In this document: piece after piece, positions 7,116 to 13,220 of the stretch
Position numbering within the stretch: position 1 is the stretch's first letter
Layout: every line of letters begins with the position of its first letter
Source of the DNA: Candidatus Woesearchaeota archaeon
GTDB taxonomy: Archaea; Nanobdellota; Nanobdellia; Woesearchaeales; SKIA01
DNA length: 13,602 bases
NCBI GenBank assembly: GCA_007116645.1
Contig: SKIA01000028.1
Coordinates: 1 to 13,602, forward strand
Reading direction: 5' to 3'
Notes under the pieces: generated by a model
What the model was told of the DNA's origin: nothing
The model's database searches: none
Seen by the model: only the letters and a program-made list of their open reading frames with translations
Translations under genes and position numbers: made by a program

Positions 7116-7135
7116 TTTTCCGGTGGGGCCGAAAA
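7116..7135 (-). repeat. Palindrome TTTTC-CGG-N5-CCG-AAAA upstream of the arlCDE promoter
   Basis: On the plus strand TTTT-C-CGG (7116-7123) and CCGAAAA (7129-7135) pair over 7 bp, with C at 7120 bulged and a 5-nt centre (TGGGG). It begins 2 nt after the hydrolase stop codon and runs into the TATA box. It is the partner of the repeat at 5768-5786, with the same arm sequences and loop length. Confidence 0.6.
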
Positions 7136-7137
7136 AG

Positions 7138-7869
7138 TCAGGCAAGTATTTCTGTGATTACTTTGCGCACGTCAGAATGGTGGAGCAAGTCGTTATGGCC
7201 TGCCTCGACTATTACGCGCGTTCCTGGCAATGACTCGCTCAAGTGCGCAGGAATGATGTTATCAGTACTCCCGTGCACGACAAGGATGTCACCATCAAAC
7301 GAGTGTAGCGATTCTGTTGAGTATTGCTCGCGAAGTAATAACCGTCCTGGATAGACACGATAATGATGTTGCGCAACTGCTGCGAGCGTCGTGTACGGAG
7401 CAACAAGCACGACTCGGCCCACTCCTCCAAGACTTGCGTGGTATGCTGCAAGCCCTGTTCCAAGGCTTTCTCCAAGCACTGCGACATCTGAGAATCCTTG
7501 TGTCAAAAGCCATTCATGTACGTCGCGCACGTTCTGGTGGTGTGCGTTACTGCTTGGCACTCCTTGGCCGGCATAACCTTCGTATTCTACAAGAACAAGT
7601 GTTCTCTCTGAGAACTCGCTCAGATATGTTCGGTCGCATGCGCGGCCCGCATTACCGTGATACACAACAAGCACTCTGTCATCTCCTCGCTCAATATACA
7701 TGCGCGTGTTGTTATGTTCTGCTCGTTCACTAAACGCGTGACATTCACTATGTAGGGTATTGTCAGGAAAGTAGATGAGGCTTTTTTGTGCAAAGTACAG
7801 GTACGCGCCAAAGAGCACGTACACAATGATTACTCCGATCAGAAGTTGCTTTAGGAGTTCTTGCCACAT
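7138..7869 (-). CDS. Membrane-anchored alpha/beta hydrolase (Bem46/ABHD13-like)
   Basis: A 243-residue alpha/beta-hydrolase-fold protein. A single N-terminal hydrophobic helix (about 8-27) would anchor it, followed by QKSLIYFPD, a sequence typical of Bem46/ABHD13-type hydrolases. The oxyanion-hole motif HGNAG is at 71-75. The nucleophile elbow GESLG has S135. D203 in GSTDNIIP and H225 in EAGHNDL complete the catalytic triad, so the enzyme looks active. The natural substrate is unknown; esterase, lipase or peptidase activities all occur in this family. It lies 38 nt downstream of elp3 and has a possible weak TATA box about 27 nt upstream of its ATG, so it could be either co-transcribed or leaderless on its own. 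It directly precedes the archaellum block, but nothing in the sequence ties it to archaella. Confidence 0.88.
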   Translation of the reverse strand: MWQELLKQLLIGVIIVYVLFGAYLYFAQKSLIYFPDNTLHSECHAFSERAEHNNTRMYIERGDDRVLVVYHGNAGRACDRTYLSEFSERTLVLVEYEGYAGQGVPSSNAHHQNVRDVHEWLLTQGFSDVAVLGESLGTGLAAYHASLGGVGRVVLVAPYTTLAAVAQHHYRVYPGRLLLREQYSTESLHSFDGDILVVHGSTDNIIPAHLSESLPGTRVIVEAGHNDLLHHSDVRKVITEILA

Positions 7870-7892
7870 ATCCTATACCAAAACGTGTAGAG

Positions 7893-7900
7893 CTAAAAAG
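7893..7900 (-). promoter_or_regulatory. Possible TATA box or T-rich terminator between elp3 and the hydrolase gene
   Basis: The minus strand reads CTTTTTAG, centred about 27 nt before the hydrolase ATG at 7869. Spacing fits a leaderless promoter. The T5 run 8 nt after the elp3 stop could equally end elp3 transcription, and both roles are possible at once. Confidence 0.35.
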
Positions 7901-7907
7901 GTGTTGT

Positions 7908-9593
7908 TTACAGCTCTTTGACCATGTACGGTCCTTCGTGATGGTAACCGTGTTTATCTTGGTAGTACGCCCTAACGCCTACGCCACTAATAACTACCAT
8001 CTTGTTTTTTCCGTGCTCGCGAGCAATCTCTTCTGCTTTTTTAAGCAGCTTTCCACCCCATCCACGGTGTTGTACTACGCCGTCTTTGGTGAGTGGTGTT
8101 GAGTGTCCGTACACGTGCAGTTCTCGAATGAGTGCTGATTCTTTAGTGATTTCTGGCCGTAAAAATTGTCCTGGAAAGCGCAGGCGGCAAAAGCCTATGA
8201 TAACGTCTTGCTTGACGTCTTCTGCTGAGATGAAGTATTCTGTTCCGTTGGACGCTTCGTATTCTCGCACAACTATTTCAACGTCGTTATCATCTACGAC
8301 TTGGTTTTTTACTTCTCGTGCTCTGATGTCTCGGCACAGTACTGGCTCATCATTGACCATCTGCCGAAGGTTTGTTTTGTCAACACCTCCCACGGTTCTG
8401 TATGTAGGGATGTCTCGTTGTACGCGCATGATTCGGCAGTATTCTGGGATGAGTGGCATGAGTTCTCGGAGCATCTTGATTGCTTCTTGTGTTTCCATTG
8501 GTTCAAACACTCCTGATTTCATGTCTTGTTCAAGTGGCGTGTTTGGCATGACCATGCACGGATAGAGTTTTACCATGTCTGGGCGATAGTCTGGGTCTGT
8601 GAATATTTGTTTCATTCCTTCAAGGTCTTTTTCGTACGAAATCCTTTTTTTATCAGCACCAGGAAGTCCAGGCATAAGGTGGAAGTTGAGTTTAAATCCT
8701 AAATCTCGCAAGACCCTGATGCTTTCTTTGTTCATTTCTGAGTCGTGCGCTCTATTTGTTATCAACAAGGATTCGTCATATACTGACTGTACGCCAAGCT
8801 CTATGCGTGTTGCGCCAAACTTTAGCAACAAGTTTCCGTGCGGCAATAGTCCGCAGTCAGGCCTTGTCTCAAAGGTGAGGCCTACGCAGCGAATCGGGTT
8901 TCGTTCATTACGGGTTTTCTCAAATTCTACATCTCGCGTGTAGTCTTGCATTTTTAATGCATGCATGCGATCTTTAATTCGTTCTTCGCGTTCTGCGTCT
9001 TTGAGGTCTCCTGGCAGTTCAAAAAATTCCTTGAAGAAATCAAGATCTAGTTCTCCTGTCGGGTAAAACAAGTCTCCAAAGTCGTTTAGTGCTTTGAACA
9101 AGTCATAAGAAAATGTCTGTTGATATTCAAGAGGATAGCTTGGAACGGTTCCTCCCATCACGATAATCTCGCATTTGTGCGGGCTGTGTCCTTGCGAGAC
9201 GTATTGTTCTAGGCGGTTGAAGGTTTGGTAGTACGCATCCCACTTCCATCGTTTTCCGCGCATGCTCGCAGGTTCTTTTCCTGTGTAGCTCATCGGAATT
9301 CCTTCTTTTAGGTGGTCAGGACAGAAGGTGCACTTTCCGTGTGGGCATGGCAAGGGAGCACTCATGATTGCTATTGGCGACACTCCTGCTTGTGTGCGCA
9401 TGGGTTTTGAGAGTAGGCCCATTTGTTTTCTTTCCGCAAGGGTTGCGTTCAGCAAGATATCGATGTCTGATGGGATTTTTTTTAGGCCGTGTTTTCTTGT
9501 CAGAGCGATTTTTCTGTGTTGTAATTGTTCTTTTGAGAGCTCTTGCTCTGAAAGTTCTCCTATTACTTCTTCGTAGAAGGGAAGGCGTGCCAT
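7908..9593 (-). CDS. elp3: Elp3-family tRNA uridine(34) acetyltransferase (radical SAM + GNAT)
   Basis: A 561-residue Elp3. Archaeal Elp3 works alone to place a carboxymethyl group at C5 of wobble uridine U34 in tRNA, using acetyl-CoA and a radical SAM mechanism. The iron-sulfur cysteines are C83, C88 and C91 (PCPHGKCTFC, spacing CX4CX2C). Next come the family markers MSYTGKEPASMR (101-112) and EIIVMGGTVPSYP. The radical SAM core continues with GLTFETRPDCG, then ATRIELGVQSVYD and FHLMPGLPGADK. The C-terminal GNAT domain has the acetyl-CoA loop QHRGWGGK (508-515) and ends VRAYYQDKHGYHHEGPYMVKEL in part, with tyrosines Y543/Y544. The position after the third Cys reads PDHL, where many Elp3 proteins have PGG. 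Length and domain order are normal. A TATA-like CATAAAAA lies 26 nt ahead of the ATG, suggesting a leaderless mRNA. Confidence 0.95.
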   Translation of the reverse strand: MARLPFYEEVIGELSEQELSKEQLQHRKIALTRKHGLKKIPSDIDILLNATLAERKQMGLLSKPMRTQAGVSPIAIMSAPLPCPHGKCTFCPDHLKEGIPMSYTGKEPASMRGKRWKWDAYYQTFNRLEQYVSQGHSPHKCEIIVMGGTVPSYPLEYQQTFSYDLFKALNDFGDLFYPTGELDLDFFKEFFELPGDLKDAEREERIKDRMHALKMQDYTRDVEFEKTRNERNPIRCVGLTFETRPDCGLLPHGNLLLKFGATRIELGVQSVYDESLLITNRAHDSEMNKESIRVLRDLGFKLNFHLMPGLPGADKKRISYEKDLEGMKQIFTDPDYRPDMVKLYPCMVMPNTPLEQDMKSGVFEPMETQEAIKMLRELMPLIPEYCRIMRVQRDIPTYRTVGGVDKTNLRQMVNDEPVLCRDIRAREVKNQVVDDNDVEIVVREYEASNGTEYFISAEDVKQDVIIGFCRLRFPGQFLRPEITKESALIRELHVYGHSTPLTKDGVVQHRGWGGKLLKKAEEIAREHGKNKMVVISGVGVRAYYQDKHGYHHEGPYMVKEL

Positions 9594-9615
9594 AACAAAG
9601 ACGAATCACGCAGTG

Positions 9616-9623
9616 TTTTTATG
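9616..9623 (-). promoter_or_regulatory. TATA box of elp3 (leaderless)
   Basis: The minus strand reads CATAAAAA centred about 26 nt before the elp3 ATG at 9593. That places the transcription start at the start codon. The box overlaps the stop codon (9619-9621) of the preceding gene. Confidence 0.55.
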
Positions 9624-10104
9624 TTCTTTGGAGTGGGTTGAGGGTGTTTTTTAGTTCGTACGCTAGGTTGAGAGCGCTTTTTGTGCGCTCAGGAGACAAA
9701 ACAAGCACTCCTGTGATTTGTCCAGGCTCAAATATCTGGTCAACCACACGCTCTTCAACCTGTACATTGTTATTATGCAGATAACCCCCTTCAAAAAAAG
9801 GAGCGAATGGAGGGGAAAGCGGACCTAATGTCAGCGATTTTCCGGTAACAGAGTAACTACCAGAACTCCATGAAATATGAGAGCGTTCAGGAACAAGAAG
9901 ATGCGCCTGCAAACCATCTAATACTAACAGACCTTGATTTCGTTGTATTCGTGGAAAAGGAGCAGAACTTTTGAGTGAGTGTTGTGCTTGCTGAGCGAGC
10001 TCAAGAAAATAGCCCACTCTGTCGTGGTATTGTGCAATGTCCACTAAACGTTGTACTTGCTCTTCAAAACTTACTGATGTGGGTCTAACTGTTGATTGTG
10101 TCAT
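9619..10104 (-). CDS. Hypothetical protein, paralogue of the upstream small protein
   Basis: A protein of about 161 residues from the ATG at 10104 (MTQSTVRPTS). The frame stays open to an ATG at 10173, which would add 23 residues. The shorter form was chosen because a TATA-like sequence (10121-10133) lies at the right distance for a leaderless start, and nothing similar precedes 10173. No signal peptide or membrane helix is visible, so it is probably cytoplasmic. A helical N-terminal half (FEEQVQRLVDIAQYHDRV, LELAQQAQHSL) is followed by a beta-rich part (QGLLVLDGLQAHLLVP, GSYSVTGKSLTL) and a C-terminal helix (ERTKSALNLAYELKN). The central part aligns without gaps with the product of the gene at 10239-10628. 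The family was not recognised and no function is proposed. It ends 25 nt before elp3. Confidence 0.7.
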   Translation of the reverse strand: MTQSTVRPTSVSFEEQVQRLVDIAQYHDRVGYFLELAQQAQHSLKSSAPFPRIQRNQGLLVLDGLQAHLLVPERSHISWSSGSYSVTGKSLTLGPLSPPFAPFFEGGYLHNNNVQVEERVVDQIFEPGQITGVLVLSPERTKSALNLAYELKNTLNPLQRT

Positions 10105-10120
10105 CACGCCTTCCAAGTCG

Positions 10121-10133
10121 TTTAAATTCTTAA
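10121..10133 (-). promoter_or_regulatory. TATA-like element deciding the start of the 161-residue hypothetical gene
   Basis: The minus strand reads CTTAAGAATTTAA, centred about 23 nt before the ATG at 10104. An A/T-rich box at this distance fits the leaderless pattern of neighbours. GGAAGG just before the ATG could alternatively act as a ribosome binding site if the mRNA starts further upstream. Confidence 0.35.
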
Positions 10134-10238
10134 GCGTTCCATCAATAGAGCATAGACAGTCACGTTGGAGCATATAGCAAGCAAAAACACCATAATCTCT
10201 TCGTAAGCCAAAGAGCGTGCCGTGATGACAAAATGAAA

Positions 10239-10628
10239 CTATTTGTACTGTGCAAGGTCTGCGACGTCTCGTGCTGAGAGTATTCCAAGGCCAGAATATG
10301 GTGAGAGCGCAAGAGTTCTGCTTACAACATCTCGCTGTACTGGTTCAGAAAGACTTTTTGAGAGGTGAGCGTAGGCTTTGTTGATAACAACGTCATCAAG
10401 ACACAGAGCAGACCCTGTGATGTTATATCCCATGTTTGTGAGCAATATAGTGTTTTGTGCGGGAAGGTATGCTTCGATGCTTTTTCCATTCGTCCAAATA
10501 AGTCCCTCTCCTTTTTTGAGTCTGCGTAGTTCTACTCGCATATCTTCTTGGGGCGCCCATCGGCTGATTCTTGGCGATTCGTTAAGCGCTCGCGTTGCTT
10601 GTGCGATTAATAAGTCTGTTACGGCCAT
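10239..10628 (-). CDS. Hypothetical small protein, paralogue of the downstream gene
   Basis: A 129-residue protein with no membrane segment or signal peptide, so probably cytoplasmic. The N-terminus is helical (DLLIAQATRALNESPRISRW). It is followed by a beta-rich middle (GEGLIWTNGKSIEAYLP, LLTNMGYNITGSALCL) and a C-terminal helical part ending in GILSARDVADLAQYK. Over about 39 residues in the middle it aligns without gaps with the product of the next gene (9619-10104): shared G-L, D/N-G, a central P, Y-x-V/I-T-G and a final L-x-L. The N-terminal AQ-x3-[AS]-L motif and the C-terminal G-[LV]-x-[IV]-L-S motif are also shared. The family was not recognised. A TATA-like TTAAAAA lies 25 nt ahead of the ATG. 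It follows the prepilin peptidase gene by 32 nt. Confidence 0.72.
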   Translation of the reverse strand: MAVTDLLIAQATRALNESPRISRWAPQEDMRVELRRLKKGEGLIWTNGKSIEAYLPAQNTILLTNMGYNITGSALCLDDVVINKAYAHLSKSLSEPVQRDVVSRTLALSPYSGLGILSARDVADLAQYK

Positions 10629-10649
10629 TAACAGTGGAGCGAAGAGAAG

Positions 10650-10656
10650 TTTTTAA
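10650..10656 (-). promoter_or_regulatory. TATA box of the 129-residue hypothetical gene (leaderless)
   Basis: The minus strand reads TTAAAAA centred 25 nt before the ATG at 10628. It lies just beyond the stop codon of the prepilin peptidase gene, so this small gene probably has its own transcript. Confidence 0.5.
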
Positions 10657-10660
10657 GCGT

Positions 10661-11521
10661 TTAGAGCCAGAACAACAGTGGGACGTTAAAGTGGTACAGG
10701 TACCATGCGATGAGAAAGGCAATAAGAAAGCTTGGTACGAACGGAATTCCTTCTTTGATGGTTACTTCTGTGATCTTGTGTTTTTTGAGGATTTCTAGTT
10801 GTTCTTTGGTAATCCCTGAAGATGTCGCTTGCACAAGTACTTTTTTTCCTTTCTTAACGTCTTCTACCATCCAGTCTCCTTCGACGAGTTTGTCAACGCT
10901 TCTTTGTTGCACAAAGCACGTTTCTTCAACTGCTTTGACTGCGAGGGAAAAATAGAATGTCAAGTATAAGAGTGCTGCGAGGACAACAAACATGAACGTG
11001 ATTGGTCCAGGAAAAAAGAATCCTGTGGCGGCAATTATTACTGCTGCGATAATAATGGCTATGCGTGTGCGAATCATGTTTTTGGTGTGGAGTCGTTCTG
11101 AGAGTCGTTTTAGTACTCGTTTTCTGTGTTTGATAAACAACACAAACATCCACACAATTCCGTACGCTGCTCCTGCGAATACTGAGAGCAGCAAAAAGAG
11201 TGCGAAAAATGGTGTTTGTCCCCACCATGATGGGAGGAAAGGAAGGCCTGTGAGTGCGCCAATTCCCATAATCATTTTTGCGTCTCCGCCGCCCCATTGT
11301 CCTGTGTAGTACATGAGCGCTCCGATTGCGTATCCTGCCGCAAGTCCTGTGAGTGAAAATGCGATAATCCAGTAATTGTTAAGGTGAATACTGTATAATG
11401 TTGAAATACCAAGGCCTGCTCCTATGAGCGAGAAATTGACCCAGTCAGGAACTTCTCGTTTTTGAATATCAGTGATAGTCCCGATAACGATTCCTGTGAG
11501 TGCGATGAAGAGTTCAAACAT
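10661..11521 (-). CDS. flaK: Archaeal preflagellin/prepilin peptidase (FlaK/PibD type, A24 family)
   Basis: A 286-residue polytopic aspartic protease that removes class III signal peptides from archaellins and pilins at the cytoplasmic side of the membrane. The two catalytic aspartates are seen as D18 in TDIQKREVPDW and D80 in the GGGDAK motif (family GxGD). About six or seven hydrophobic segments are visible. Between the last two, residues about 198-260 form a soluble part (SVDKLVEGDWMVEDVKKGKK, then SGITKEQLEILKKH). A final helix follows (about 261-285). The protein is longer than the roughly 230 residues of short FlaK/PibD enzymes, because of this C-terminal region. It starts 5 nt after the stop of a 44-residue membrane protein, so the two are likely co-translated. 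A natural partner is the ArlG-like protein encoded about 5 kb away, which carries a class III signal. Whether it serves archaellins, pilins or both cannot be told. Confidence 0.92.
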   Translation of the reverse strand: MFELFIALTGIVIGTITDIQKREVPDWVNFSLIGAGLGISTLYSIHLNNYWIIAFSLTGLAAGYAIGALMYYTGQWGGGDAKMIMGIGALTGLPFLPSWWGQTPFFALFLLLSVFAGAAYGIVWMFVLFIKHRKRVLKRLSERLHTKNMIRTRIAIIIAAVIIAATGFFFPGPITFMFVVLAALLYLTFYFSLAVKAVEETCFVQQRSVDKLVEGDWMVEDVKKGKKVLVQATSSGITKEQLEILKKHKITEVTIKEGIPFVPSFLIAFLIAWYLYHFNVPLLFWL

Positions 11522-11526
11522 TATTT

Positions 11527-11661
11527 TTATAGCGCGATGAATCCGATGATTATGAGCAGTATTCCAAGGATGATAAGGCCTGAACCATAAAGGACGTAGC
11601 GTGGTTGCTTTTGGAAGAACTCAGTAATTTGAGTTTGCATTCGTTTAAAGTCGACTTCCAT
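11527..11661 (-). CDS. Small single-helix membrane protein (44 residues)
   Basis: ATG at 11661-11659 to TAA at 11529-11527 encodes 44 residues. The first half is charged and amphipathic (MEVDFKRMQTQITEFFQKQ); the second is one strongly hydrophobic helix (about 22-44, YVLYGSGLIILGILLIIIGF). It would be a cytoplasmic-facing tail-anchored protein. The ATG lies 27 nt from the centre of a clear TATA box, as expected for a leaderless mRNA. The stop is 5 nt ahead of the prepilin peptidase ATG, so the two genes look translationally coupled. The layout (short charged N-terminus, one C-terminal helix) recalls SecE or Sec61beta, but their conserved residues are not seen. Function unknown; a partner or chaperone of the peptidase is one guess. 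Confidence 0.65.
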   Translation of the reverse strand: MEVDFKRMQTQITEFFQKQPRYVLYGSGLIILGILLIIIGFIAL

Positions 11662-11684
11662 ACTTGAAACGATAACCCTATAGG

Positions 11685-11692
11685 TATTTAAA
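11685..11692. promoter_or_regulatory. Shared, near-symmetric TATA box for two divergent leaderless genes
   Basis: TATTTAAA on the plus strand reads TTTAAATA on the minus strand. Its centre (11688.5) is about 27 nt from the minus-strand ATG at 11661 and also about 27 nt from the plus-strand ATG at 11716. Both distances are those of a leaderless archaeal promoter. One box may therefore fire in both directions, towards the small membrane protein plus peptidase and towards pyruvate kinase. Confidence 0.65.
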
Positions 11693-11715
11693 CGATGTGG
11701 TGTTCAATCAAAGTG

Positions 11716-13107
11716 ATGAAACGCACGAAGATACTTGCAACCTTAGGGCCTGCCACTGCTACGAAAGAGACGATGACTCGTCTTGTTAAGGCAGGAACTA
11801 ACGCTTTTCGCATTAATCTTTCTCACGGAAACCACGAACAATGGAGTGAGCTGATTAAGACTGCTCGTAGCGTTTCAAGCGATGTCGCAATCCTTGTTGA
11901 TACGTCCGGTCCTGAGCTGCGATTGCTTGGCATTGAGACTCCTCGCGAGCTTGAAGTCGACGACGTCTTTTCTCTTTCATTAAAAAAACACAAAACCATG
12001 CCGCATTTGTCGCACGATGTTGAACTGAAAAAAGGCACTCCTGTCTTGCTTGACGATGGCGCTATGACTGCTATTGTTGAAGGCGTTTCAAACGGCGTTG
12101 CACAAATTAAAGTGCTTGATGGCGGCGTGCTTATTGACCGACGAAAGGTTACTTTGCCTCGTGCACAAACCAGTTTTCCTATTCTTGATGCAAAAGACAA
12201 AAAGGACTTGCGCTTTGCATTAACGCAAGGAATCGATGCTGTGGCATTATCGTTTACGCGCAACAAAAAAGATGTTGACGTGTGCCGAAAAGTCGTTGGT
12301 GACGACATTCTGATTATCGCAAAGATTGAAAGTGCCGAAGGTGTTCAGAAAGTTGATGAAATCATCGCTGCCTCTGACGGTATCATGATTGCTCGCGGAG
12401 ACCTTGGCGTTGAGATTCCTCTTGAAGAAGTTCCTCTGGTGCAAAAACAAATTATTGAAAAGTGTAATCGTGCTGCAAAGCCTGTTATCGTTGCGACACA
12501 AATGCTTGAGAGCATGACCCGAAATTCACGCCCTACTCGCGCAGAAGCTTCTGATGTTGCAAACGCTATTCTTGATGGCGCAGATTGTCTGATGCTCTCG
12601 CAAGAAACTGCTGTGGGCTTATACCCTGCTGAATCCATAACAACGATGAGTGCCATTGCAAATACAATGGACTTGTCATTTACTACCCGCCTTGAGCGAG
12701 TATCAGACTCAAAAATTGAGATTGCAGAAGCAATCAGTAACGCGGCGTACGATCTCTCTGTGAATTTACACATTGACGCAATCATCACAGCGACCACTTC
12801 AGGATTTACTGCGCGCATGATCTCTCGTTTTCGTCCAAAAGTACCTATTATCGGTATTGCCCATGATGAGCACGTTAAGCGTCAACTGCAGTTTAGCTGG
12901 GGCGTCACACCCATCACCTTTAATCGTAAACCCACAGGGTCTCGGAAAATGGTTCGATTAGCAGTGCAGTCCGCCGTAGATGCAAAGCTTTTGAAAGACT
13001 CAGACGTGATCATCGCAACCGCAGGCATCGACACCCTACAAGCAGGCGCCACTAACCTTATTGAAGTGCATAATGTGGGAGAACTCCTCTTAGCACGCAA
13101 AAAGTAG
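11716..13107 (+). CDS. pyk: Pyruvate kinase
   Basis: A 463-residue pyruvate kinase (phosphoenolpyruvate + ADP to pyruvate + ATP), the last ATP-forming step of glycolysis in the cytoplasm. Motifs in order: KILATLGPAT (5-14), RINLSHG (32-38), VDTSGPELR (61-69; most enzymes have D-T-K-G-P-E), and a short B domain (about 70-150) with LLDDGAM and VLDGGVL. The active-site signature IIAKIESAEGV follows (200-210, catalytic-type K203), then MIARGDLGVEIP (224-235), ATQMLESM (260-267), and PTRAEASDVANA plus MLSQETAVGLYP (273-304). A C-terminal domain occupies about 335-463. All core active-site residues appear present. The start at 11716 (MKRTKI) was preferred to the upstream ATG at 11695, because it fits homologues and lies 27 nt from the TATA box. 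This is the only plus-strand gene in the window. Confidence 0.95.
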   Translation: MKRTKILATLGPATATKETMTRLVKAGTNAFRINLSHGNHEQWSELIKTARSVSSDVAILVDTSGPELRLLGIETPRELEVDDVFSLSLKKHKTMPHLSHDVELKKGTPVLLDDGAMTAIVEGVSNGVAQIKVLDGGVLIDRRKVTLPRAQTSFPILDAKDKKDLRFALTQGIDAVALSFTRNKKDVDVCRKVVGDDILIIAKIESAEGVQKVDEIIAASDGIMIARGDLGVEIPLEEVPLVQKQIIEKCNRAAKPVIVATQMLESMTRNSRPTRAEASDVANAILDGADCLMLSQETAVGLYPAESITTMSAIANTMDLSFTTRLERVSDSKIEIAEAISNAAYDLSVNLHIDAIITATTSGFTARMISRFRPKVPIIGIAHDEHVKRQLQFSWGVTPITFNRKPTGSRKMVRLAVQSAVDAKLLKDSDVIIATAGIDTLQAGATNLIEVHNVGELLLARKK

Positions 13108-13130
13108 TCGTGCACAACACCAAAGATGTC

Positions 13131-13170
13131 ATTCAACAATGCCGTGATTTCCAATCACGTTTTGTTGAAT
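13131..13170 (+). repeat. Two-part hairpin just downstream of pyruvate kinase
   Basis: ATTCAACAA (13131-13139) pairs with TTGTTGAAT (13162-13170). Inside it CGTGATT (13143-13149) pairs with AATCACG (13153-13159) around a 3-nt loop. Total pairing is 16 bp with a small internal loop. It starts 24 nt after the pyk stop codon. It may help end or stabilise the pyk transcript. Confidence 0.7.
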
Positions 13171-13192
13171 CACCGAAGGTGCAATTCAACAA
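13162..13192 (+). repeat. Alternative hairpin using the same central arm
   Basis: TTGTTGAAT (13162-13170) can also pair with a second copy of ATTCAACAA (13184-13192). Inside, CACC (13171-13174) pairs with GGTG (13178-13181) around GAA, with CA unpaired. This fold excludes the hairpin at 13131-13170, as both use the same arm. Confidence 0.6.
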
Positions 13193-13220
13193 TACCAAGA
13201 AGTGTGAAACAATTCGTGTT

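Noticed and set aside
10105..10173. N-terminal extension of the 161-residue hypothetical gene up to the ATG at 10173
   Set aside because: The frame is open but nothing TATA-like or Shine-Dalgarno-like fits that start, while both can be found for 10104. Not excluded.
11527..11661. Identification of the 44-residue protein as SecE or Sec61beta
   Set aside because: Only the general topology fits; the conserved residues of those families are not visible.
11695..11715. Upstream ATG of pyruvate kinase adding MWCSIKV
   Set aside because: It lies only 3 nt from the TATA box, so the mRNA could not contain it if that box is used; homologues start near MKRTK.
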